From Hyphochytrium catenoides (Eukaryota > Sar > Hyphochytriomycetes > Hyphochytriales > Hyphochytriaceae): a stretch of 24,169 bases of DNA. The translations under genes and the position numbers were made by a program. This document shows positions 10,421 through 18,800 of this stretch, piece by piece (the stretch's first letter is position 1; every line of letters begins with the position of its first letter). Location: NCBI GenBank assembly GCA_900088475.1, contig FLMG01002877.1:1-24169 (forward strand), read 5' to 3'. The notes under the pieces were generated by a model, which was not told the DNA's origin, did no database searches, and worked only from the letters and a program-made list of their open reading frames with translations.

Positions 10421-10714
10421 AGAGAGTGGGCCACGGCTCTTGTTTCGCCAAAAAGGGAGGAAGAATTGAGGAGGAGAGAGAGAGAATGAAAAAGAAGAGA
10501 GAGAAAGAGAGAGAAGGGAGGAGAGCGGACTCACCAGCGGGAGGTTGCGCAACTCCTGCGCTCCCAGCGTCCACAATCTCAGCAGAGCCAAAACTTCATA
10601 TTTCTTCATTTCTCTCTCTTTCCTGAGAGCGCCGTCATGCTCCTGCGCGGCTGCCTGAGGCTCCAGCCTCAGAGATAAATAAAGACTCAGGAAAAGAAGA
10701 GAAAGAAGAAGAAA

Positions 10715-13700
10715 ATGTTGGGGCAAACTAGCTTCTTTCTTCTTCTCTTGTCTCTCTGCCTGTGCTCTCTCTCTCTAGCCGAGGAAGAAGAGAATGTCTC
10801 GAAAGTCTCTCGGTCCAGAGAGATTGAGAATGAGAGAGACCCTTCTGTCTTCTCTCTCAATGATAAGCGGGACAGTCTCATCAAAAAGAGTGCGACCGAC
10901 CATGAAAACCTCCGCTCGCTGCTAGATCCGGAGATCCTCTCCCGCATGGCTCTCTTCAGGAAAGCGGGAGAGAGAGAAAGAGAGAAAGGAGAGAGAGAGA
11001 GAGCCTTTGGAAGAGAAGAAGAGTTCCACTTCAACGCTAGGCTCGCTGAGTGGATGGCTGTGGATGTCTCGAGAGAGGATCAAGACCTTAGAAGCCCTAC
11101 TGAGCAAGCTAGGGCATTATGCACCGATTCTCTCTCTTCAGGGAGAGAGAAAGAGAGAGAGAAGTCGCTGTCAACTCTCTCCTTCGACAGGAACTGCACC
11201 GAAGAGGTCAAAGGACTCTTTCTTGATGTCGCGTTCCTTCTTGATCCTCTAGCTAAGGGCTTTCTCTCTCTTCCTTCTTCCTCTTCTTCTCCTTTTCGCG
11301 TGAGAATAGGCAGCAGACCCGGGAGAGAGATCGTGTTCCCTCTCTCTCTTGCATCGTCTCCTCTTTCTAACTCTCCAGGGCCAGTGAAGCTGGCAAAGTC
11401 TCTCGCCTATCGCCTCTGCCTTCGCTATGACTTCTCTCTCTTATCCTGCCGAGAGCTCTCCCACTCGGCCGCGCAGACAGCAAAACTAGCTCTTAGAGAG
11501 GCGAAAGAGAGAGAGAATCACATGTTTGATGGTCTGAAGGAGGGAGAGAGAGAGCAAAAGAAGAAGGAAGAGAGAGAAACTCTGTCGGTTTTGACTAAGA
11601 GAGACGTTCTTGAGAAGCTGCTGGAGGGGAGAAGAGAAGGAAAGTCTGACCGCATTCTCTCTCTTCTGAACGAGGCAACGATGACTTCTTGTGCTTCTCT
11701 CGCCGCAGAGGAAGGGATGCCCCTCTTCTTCTCCCAGACCCAATGCGAAGAACCTCTTCAACGTCTCTTCTCTCTCTCTCTGTTTCACACTTTGGAGAAA
11801 GACGGAGTGTCTCTCTCTTCCTTTCATCAGGAGCATTCTCAGCTGCTACTATGGGCCTGCGGGGTGATTTCTGCCACGAAGAAGTCTCTCTCTCCTCCTC
11901 CAGCAGCTTTTCTCTCTTCCTGCACTGACCTTCTCCTAAGAAAGCTCCAGTGGCTTCTCTCTCACGTGGAAAGAAGAGAAGTGACCTCTCAAGATGAGAA
12001 GAAAGTAGAGGTTGAACCTCAGAGAGAAGAGAAAGAAGAAAGGGAGAGAGAAAAGGAAGTAGAGGTTGAGCTAGTTCAGGAAGAAGCGAGAGAAGAGGTT
12101 GAGACAGAACAGGAAGCAGAGGCTGTGCTTCAGACAGAGGAGAGAGAAGAGGTTGAGACTCCTGCTCCGCGGGTGTCCCTGGTCTCAGATCTCTCCTCTC
12201 TCTCTTTGCCTAATGATGAGGCTATGGAAGAAGCGAAAGAGAAGATTGAGGAGACAGAGCCTCGGGACGTCTCCTTCTTTTCTCCTCTCTCTTTCCGGCT
12301 TGTCGTGTGCTGTGCCATTGTTATCACTCTCTTCCTCCTCTCTTCTTCGTCTTTCTCCAGCATCATCGCTCTGCAGCGGAGAGACAAGGTCATGCACGCA
12401 ACAGAGGAAGACTTACAAGCCTCTCTCCTTATCGAGCGGGAGGAGAGAGCTCTAAACGCTCATCTCACCCTTATCCCCACAAAGGGAAGAGGACACAACG
12501 AAGCACGGCGGCCTCTCTCTCTCTCAAAAGCTACAGCGGAGGTACCTGTGGCCCCTACTGGGTTACGAGAGGATGGAGTCGAGGAGGAAAGAGAAGACGA
12601 ATCAGGAGCTGTTCCTGTCTCTCTCCCTAACAACCAGACGGAGGAAGCAGAAGACGAGGCTTCTTTCTCTCTCCTTGAAAGAGTTAACTCTGAAGAAAGA
12701 GAGGAGCAGATGCCGAAAGGCGAGAGAAAGGAGGAGAGACAAGAGGGACAGAGGTACACCGAACTGGAGGACCTGCTTGACTTTCTCTCCAATCAGCAGC
12801 AAGCAGAGGAGGAGGTGGTTAAAGAGAAGAGAGAGAGAGAGAAAGAGGACAAGGGAAAGGGAGAGAAGAGCGTCTTCCCTCTGGGTCCTGAGACAGGGGA
12901 AGAAGAGAATCAGCTCGATGATGTCGGCGCCTCTTCAACTTTCCTCTACCGCATGGAACTTAGCGGGGAAAGTGGGAGACTCCCTCTTCCAGAACCAGAG
13001 AGAGCCTTCATGGGCTCTGTCCTCTCTCCTGCCACTCTCCCTCTCTCTTCTACCTCTCACCTGTCCGGTGTCTCTTTGAAGAGTCCCATGACCGACAAAG
13101 AGAAACATGCTCAACAGCCACAGGATCAAGAAGAAGAAGGCAGCTTGCCTGAGGGAAATCAAGAGACAGAGCAACAACAGGAGGAAGAGAAAGAAAGAGA
13201 GACAATGGAAAACGTGGAGGATGAAGAGGAGAACTTTGAAGATAGTCTCACTCTAGAGATGGAGCTTCCCGACGACGATGATATCTTCATTGACATGGAA
13301 GCAACAGTCATTGACATGGAAGCAACAGAGGAAGGAGTGCAGAGAAGAGAAGAGCCCGATTTGATTCCTCTCATTTACTCAGAAGCAAGAGAGACGCCAG
13401 CTCTAGCCTCTGCGCCTCAGCCTGTAGAGAGAGAAGAAGAGCGACAGACACCAGGAGAGCCTACTTCTCCTTCCACGCCTGCTCTTGAGAGCAGTGCAGT
13501 CTCTCAGGAACAAAGAGAGACGACGGAAGAGATGGAGAAACGAGAGGAAGAAGCAAAAGAGATTAAAATGTCTCGGAAGAGCCAGGAAGAGAATGAAAAG
13601 GATGGTTCTGATCTCTTGCGGAAGATCTTGGCTTCCCCAGGAGAGCCCCGCCCTCAACCGTCCTTTGTCTCTCAGGTTGCCTGCATGTACAGCCAAGAGA

Positions 13701-14425
13701 GAGGAATCTACAGCCACGGCGCTCCTCGCTATCTCTCCCTTCTCCCTCAGACGCTGGTCGGAGGGAACTATGGCTGGAACGTCATCGTACAGTTAGGAGT
13801 GCGACGTCAGCGTGCTGCTCGCCTGATTCAGAGAGCATTCAAATGCTTCCTGGCGAGAAGAGAGAAGGAAAAATTGAAAGAGGCAAAGGAACAGAGAGTC
13901 CAGTTCTGCGCTGCCTTGCGGATCCAGTGCACGTGGAAGTCGTTTCTGCTAAGAAGAGTGAACAGAGGAAGAGCGGCGCTGCATGTGCAAGTGGAGAGAC
14001 TGCTTCGGAAAGTCGTGGACTCTCCTCGCGAGAGAGAGAAGAGAGGAAAGGAGTTTGAGACGGAGCTGACGCGTGCCACGGCTCAATATGTGCAGCAGCT
14101 CTATAACTCTATGGACTGGAAAGCAGGGTACATTCTCGACCATCAGAACAGTCAGAAACTGCACAGACAGCTAACAAAACTCTGTGGCAAGATCCATCGC
14201 GCTTTTCTAAGAGGAACGCTGAGAGTGTACCCCGTCACTCGCTCTTCTTCTCTCTCTTCCTTACCCTCGTCTCCTGCGCATAAGAGAGGGGACCTGCTTC
14301 TCTCTGGACAGAGGAAGACGAAGGGAAGAAGGAATATTGCGAGAAAGAAGAGCAAGCGGTGCTGCCTTCCCACGATTGACGAGAGCCAAGAGCACATGTT
14401 TGGACCGGTACAGGAGCAGTTTTGA
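10715..14425 (+). CDS. Predicted single-pass membrane protein with two IQ motifs
   Basis: I do not recognise the family. This is a 1236-codon frame without visible introns. Residues 1-22 form a typical signal peptide (hydrophobic core FFLLLLSLCLCSLSL, cleavage probably after Ala22). Residues 23-428 hold about eight Cys and an Asn-Cys-Thr sequon, consistent with a luminal domain. Residues 430-490 are Glu/Arg/Val-rich coiled coil. Residues 529-552 are one membrane span starting LVVCCAIVITLFLL. Residues 553-1000 are long, acidic and probably disordered. Two IQ motifs lie near 1033-1052 (LIQRAFKCFLARR) and 1066-1086 (RIQCTWKSFLLRR). The C-terminus has a basic cluster with KRCC. Type I topology would put the IQ motifs in the cytosol, where calmodulin or centrin could bind. 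Coding DNA is full of in-frame GAGAGA (Glu-Arg) and TCTCTC (Ser-Leu) runs. It converges with CEP104. The coding call is strong and the function is unknown. Confidence 0.8.
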   Translation: MLGQTSFFLLLLSLCLCSLSLAEEEENVSKVSRSREIENERDPSVFSLNDKRDSLIKKSATDHENLRSLLDPEILSRMALFRKAGEREREKGERERAFGREEEFHFNARLAEWMAVDVSREDQDLRSPTEQARALCTDSLSSGREKEREKSLSTLSFDRNCTEEVKGLFLDVAFLLDPLAKGFLSLPSSSSSPFRVRIGSRPGREIVFPLSLASSPLSNSPGPVKLAKSLAYRLCLRYDFSLLSCRELSHSAAQTAKLALREAKERENHMFDGLKEGEREQKKKEERETLSVLTKRDVLEKLLEGRREGKSDRILSLLNEATMTSCASLAAEEGMPLFFSQTQCEEPLQRLFSLSLFHTLEKDGVSLSSFHQEHSQLLLWACGVISATKKSLSPPPAAFLSSCTDLLLRKLQWLLSHVERREVTSQDEKKVEVEPQREEKEEREREKEVEVELVQEEAREEVETEQEAEAVLQTEEREEVETPAPRVSLVSDLSSLSLPNDEAMEEAKEKIEETEPRDVSFFSPLSFRLVVCCAIVITLFLLSSSSFSSIIALQRRDKVMHATEEDLQASLLIEREERALNAHLTLIPTKGRGHNEARRPLSLSKATAEVPVAPTGLREDGVEEEREDESGAVPVSLPNNQTEEAEDEASFSLLERVNSEEREEQMPKGERKEERQEGQRYTELEDLLDFLSNQQQAEEEVVKEKREREKEDKGKGEKSVFPLGPETGEEENQLDDVGASSTFLYRMELSGESGRLPLPEPERAFMGSVLSPATLPLSSTSHLSGVSLKSPMTDKEKHAQQPQDQEEEGSLPEGNQETEQQQEEEKERETMENVEDEEENFEDSLTLEMELPDDDDIFIDMEATVIDMEATEEGVQRREEPDLIPLIYSEARETPALASAPQPVEREEERQTPGEPTSPSTPALESSAVSQEQRETTEEMEKREEEAKEIKMSRKSQEENEKDGSDLLRKILASPGEPRPQPSFVSQVACMYSQERGIYSHGAPRYLSLLPQTLVGGNYGWNVIVQLGVRRQRAARLIQRAFKCFLARREKEKLKEAKEQRVQFCAALRIQCTWKSFLLRRVNRGRAALHVQVERLLRKVVDSPREREKRGKEFETELTRATAQYVQQLYNSMDWKAGYILDHQNSQKLHRQLTKLCGKIHRAFLRGTLRVYPVTRSSSLSSLPSSPAHKRGDLLLSGQRKTKGRRNIARKKSKRCCLPTIDESQEHMFGPVQEQF
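13289..13329 (+). repeat. 21-nt tandem duplication inside the IQ-protein gene
   Basis: Two adjacent 21-base units encode IDMEATV and IDMEATE around residues 859-872. The copies are nearly identical at DNA level, so the duplication is recent, and it keeps the frame. Confidence 0.85.
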
Positions 14426-15031
14426 GCCGAGAACATTAAGCATCTGCCGGCCGCTCCCGCTCTCGATTCTTCGCCTTTTCTCTCCCTCTTTCTCTCTTCG
14501 TTCCTGGGGCATCAGCCTTCTCTCATGTTCTACTCTGTCTGCTACTTTTTGACCGCTGGTCCTTACATATTTATGCTATTTATAGCTCTGGGAGGAAGAA
14601 AGCCTCCCCTTAGCGATTAGCTCTGCATCACTAGTTTAAAAGGCTATCGGCTAAGTCTAAGAGGATTCAATAGAGTTGTACCATATGTAACTATGGCTGA
14701 TGTCCTTGGAAGTCGACTACCACCTCAAAGTGTATCCCCTATGCCTTGCTAATGGTTCTCGAAAAGGGAAATGCATGTGCTAGCTAAGGTTCTACTCTCC
14801 GGCAGCGTCTTCGTCCATAAGGAGGTGGTGCCAGGATAAGGGGACAGAGAGGCAAGAGCCAAAGTAACATACTTTGTGCGGAAGAGAACTAAGGAGCAGT
14901 TGCTTGCCTGTGGAGCGGATTGCTTTTAGCTTTTTGTCTAAGGTTGGTTGAACAGTGTTACCGGTAGTACCACTATCGATTCTCCTCCTCGTGCTAACTC
15001 ACTCATATATCTAAACTCTTAATAGACTTTC
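14426..15031. other. Spacer between two convergent genes
   Basis: This is the 606 bases between the stop of the IQ-protein gene and the stop of CEP104, and it must carry both 3' UTRs. I see no gene. I found no AATAAA in the expected orientation for either gene, so polyadenylation may use variant signals. The only repeat-like sequence is a short CT-rich stretch near 14470-14505. Confidence 0.6.
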
Positions 15032-15845
15032 TCAAGCTGGAGCTCTAGAGTTTCTGGGGTTTCGTGGACACTTTGTCTCTATGAGGTGATAGCGCCAACC
15101 ATCCTCACCAGGCGGCGTATTCTTGTGACACAATGGACACCTTTATGGGGAATCGAACGAAGAGCGATAAAGTTAGTTGGACGGACAAGAGAGTCTAGAA
15201 CTTCACGAAGAGAGGACAATGACAAGAAGGGAAAAATTCGTCCAGGAAAGTTCATCATACCGGTTGCCATTCTCGGGTTCCGGTGCAGGCGGGCAATCTT
15301 TCCGTTGCACGTGGTTAGCATGGTGTTCAACATTGATCGCTTCTCGGCACCTTGGACATTGCTTGTGCTGGTTCTGCAGCGATATCGAGACATTAGATCC
15401 GTTACATGGGTGCGTTCTCATCTTCGCCAAGTGACGTAGGCTTAAGGTCCTACTAAAGTTTACTGCAATCTGCTGCCCTTCACACTTGTAAGCGAAAGAA
15501 ACTCTTTCCACTTCTCTGAACTTATTGACGCGTCCCCGCTATCTCTGTCGTGCTTCCTTTCTCACTCCGTATTACACCAGCATCCTTGCCCCAATATCCG
15601 ACCTTACTCCGCTGTGCCTTCATTCGTGCAGTCTTTCGCACCTGATACTCGCACTCCGTTAGCAAATGTTCATTCAGACAGGAGACCTCAATCACTTGTC
15701 CACACTGCCCGCAAGTGGCTAGCATGAGGCAGTCTTGCCAGTAATGCAGATCCAGCCCTTCCTCGTTAAACGACTCGTCATAGGTTCCACAGAACTGACA
15801 GGTGAACTCTGGCACATCCTCGCCTTGGTCTCCAGCGGGGTCGTC
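15032..15845 (-). other. CEP104: CEP104 zinc-finger array (exons 16-18)
   Basis: Four tandem C2HC fingers. Predicted ligands are C710/C713/H728/C733, C739/C742/H754/C759, C768/C771/H783/C789 and C801/C804/H818/C824. The first carries the family signature FCGTYDESFNEEGLDLHYW. The last carries CPLCHKNTPPGEDGWRYH and is rebuilt across the phase-2 junction 15261/15140. All 16 ligands are intact, so the module should fold. In animals this array contributes to partner binding (CP110 and NEK1 have been mapped to this end of CEP104). Confidence 0.95.
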
Positions 15846-18800
15846 CTGACAACGGAAAGAGTAGTATGAGTGCCCTCAAATTGCAAGCACAGGATAAATG
15901 GAGGGCATGTAAAGACGATTGAACTCTCCCTCTGGACCTCGACACTATAGGAGAGACATATCGTAAAGCTCTATGAATCGATTAGGAAAAAAAAAAGAGA
16001 GTGAGCAGGCCAGCTGCTGTAAGGACATGGCGGGTCTACGGATTGCGGACAAGTCGACGATATAGCGGGAGAAGAACGATAACCGGAGAAGAGTCAAGTG
16101 GCATACCGTTCTCTCTGCCGGCTGGACCGCCTGCGGCTGTGCTCGACTGGACGAGGCCGTCTGAGGAGGCTTGTTCTGTTGCCTTGCGGTGTTGGGTCGA
16201 GGTGTCTTTCCTCCTCCTTCAAAGTACGCCCGGTACTCTTCGACCTGCTTGGCCTTAAGGAACGGAAGCTCATTTTCTACGGCCTGGGGTCCATACAACT
16301 GCCGGTCGAGCAAGGGCCAAACGGTATACATCAGACAAGGGATGATGCAAGCCATGGAAGAGTCAAAAGCCGGAGAGCAGTATCAGTGGCCAGGCAGGCC
16401 TGGCTTCGGAGCAGCAGCTCTTTTGAAGAAAGACTGGCAAGGTCATGGAAGAGCTCTAACGGAGGATCCTCTAGCGTAGGTGTGTTGGACAAGATCAACG
16501 CCCCTACCTTATACAAGGCCATCATGACCTCTTTTACACCGTCTCTGATTTGAGCGTTGGCATGATTAAAGCCGTTATGTTCTTGCATGAAGGTAATAAT
16601 AGGCTGGCATAGGCATAAGGTGAGAATATGGTGAGATCTGTGCGCTCAGTATTAGTTCTTTCTCCCCCATCTGCCCACTCCTCCCTTGCGGTCTCGTCAA
16701 TAAGCTCAAAACCTTAACTACCTTCATCCTCGTCAACCTCCACCTTATGGTCAATCCATGAGAATGGTACGCCTATCTTCCCCCGCTTGCGCCTCTCAAC
16801 CTCTCTCCTCCTCTCAGTAACAGACAAGTAAGCTATTGTCGTCCTTACCCCTGGACCAGAGCTTTGATCCTGCGTGCTATTCAGGACTTTAGTTACGGCT
16901 TGAAGGCGAGATAGCAGGGGCCGCCACGCCGTCGATTGTTTTGGCAATCCCCTCAAAAGGTGTGGAAGGACAAAGGACGCGCCAAGAAGAGGAGAAGATG
17001 CCATCTAGTGCGAAGAAGAAGAAAGTCCGTGTGACCACAGCGCACTCAGCAGCCTAGACTAGCTGAAGGCCAGCAAGGCAAGGCAGTTCTATGCCAAATC
17101 AAAGTGACTCAAGGGAGAAGAGAGAGCAAAGGACAAAAGCAGAGAGAAGAACGAGACTTGTGATAAACGTAAGACCAGGGCCATTGAGCCAAGCAAAAGA
17201 TTCCGCGTCCTATCTATCGCTAACGGAGGGCTTGCTGGCCGACGAAGTACCTGAACAAGTGCAACTTCTGCCCCGTCGCGAATCCGCGGTTGCGCATCTC
17301 CTAACTTTGAGACCAGGATGCCTGCCACAGGATCCATCTATGGGAAGTGAGTGAGTCATAGAATATAGATGACGGCCAGCGATGAGCTCATAATAGAGAT
17401 ATGTACATATACAGCGAGGATTCGAGAATGCCAGGGCAGATCATCTTACCAGCGGAACAGTTTGCTGTCTTCGAAGAACACCCAAGCCCAGAATCTTTTC
17501 CTGGAGCTGCAGAGAGGAGACAAGTACCTAAATCATATCAACGACGCGATGAGTAAAACGCACAGTTGTGTTTATCTGGAATCTCTCCTTCGCATCCTTT
17601 GTTGAAGGCGTTACTCTTTACTTCCTCTTTAGATCCCTTGTCTGACGTGGTCATCCCACGATATTGTGTCCAAACTCACCTGTGGCACTTTCTCATTATG
17701 GCCAAGCGACAGCACCGAGCATGCTGCGGATATTGTTTGCTGTGCTGTTCCAGGATCCATTGAGTCTAGCTCTAACGTGACCTTCTGTACGGCGGCATCC
17801 CTGAGAGACCACGTCTTGCTATAAAGACAACGCGCGACATATTCGCCAAACACGTTGATGATGGGTTGCGCGGCCTTGTGAAGAAGAATTAACGTTACAG
17901 AATGCTATCACATGTGTTCAACGTAAACCTAGCCCTTCTCTCTGGGACTTGAGGAATGCTATCACATAAAGTTAAGGGCTGTGACACCCACCTTTTCATC
18001 ATTGGCAGAGAGCTGATCGGGCTCGGGCAGGCCCTCAGACCCGCTAACTCCGGCAAGAGGGTTTACACCTTGCCAAGAAGGCGCCTTTCCATTCCCTCCA
18101 GGTGAAGGGTAGTCGGGATTCCTAACAGCAAAGCCAGCGCTATTTGGCCCTTCTCTTCCTTCTCCTCTTGCGTTGGTGAGGGTTGGTAGTGGCCTATCTG
18201 CAGGGTAATCATTCATCATCCTCTGCCCATGTGCTGACAGATTACTCCGAGCAGAGCCGTTGATTGACGACTCGTCAAGAGTGACTGGCATCGCGTTATA
18301 GGACGAACTTCCTTCCTGCCACCCTCCACGGGCTGGCTGTTGAAAGAGGGGAACTTGGGCCGGGGCTTGCGCTGGATATGATCCGGCATGCTGACTGAAA
18401 GAACTAGGCGGCCTCTGTTGCTGCTGTGTAGGTGGGGCATTTTGATTCTTCACCTGGTCAACAAGATTAAAGCAGCAAGGAGAAAACAATAAATGAGGTA
18501 CGGAACATGCATATTGTCGATTGCTGAGTCCCACTTAGGGGTTCAGTTGCGTCCAAATTGAATGGGAACATGGAGGAATATGTGCACACGCATAACAAAG
18601 TTCACTCCACATGCATAGCCCAGGACAACGTTAGAATAAAGAGCGCAGATCCGCACGAGTTATCAACGTTGCTCGGCCCTCTTCCCGATGGTATGCACGA
18701 GTGTTAGGTGAAGGTACCACGTAAGTCGCGGAGGAACGGCAGAGACATGAACACACACATCACTCGTCTGTACCAATTGTAATATGGCTGGATGCGCTTT

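Larger units (their letters stand above)
9291..10667 (-). other. Possible small spliced gene on the minus strand
   Basis: Tentative. Read on the minus strand, one exon-like block spans 10667-10535. It has an ATG at 10609, the peptide MKKYEVLALLRLWTLGAQEL and a few more residues, then a good CTG|GTGAGT donor, and it is followed by CT-rich DNA in its own sense. A second open block lies about 9615-9399, with a weak GTGACT donor. A terminal block begins at 9331 after a TTCTTGCAG acceptor. It reads either to a TGA at 9304-9302 or, in another frame, a little further. AATAAA sits at 9296-9291, just past the first stop. The N gap and repeats hide the middle, and I could not join the blocks into one reading frame. 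No family is recognisable. It would be transcribed divergently from the IQ-protein gene. Confidence 0.3.
8912..10714. other. Intergenic region with microsatellites, assembly gap and minus-strand splice signals
   Basis: It follows the CM1 stop codon and precedes the IQ-protein ATG. It contains purine-rich runs (8935-8990, 9188-9225), a GT/GA compound repeat, a CT tract with 52 Ns, and another GA tract. No clear AATAAA for the CM1 gene is visible on the plus strand. On the minus strand there are splice-like sites and an AATAAA, described separately as a possible transcription unit. Confidence 0.6.

Noticed and set aside
10678-10683. AATAAA on the plus strand
   Set aside because: It lies 30 bases upstream of the IQ-gene ATG, far from any plus-strand stop, so it is probably chance within the 5' UTR.
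10715-14425. Minus-strand frames inside the IQ gene
   Set aside because: They are short and broken, whereas the plus frame is open for 1236 codons with a signal peptide, a membrane span and IQ motifs.
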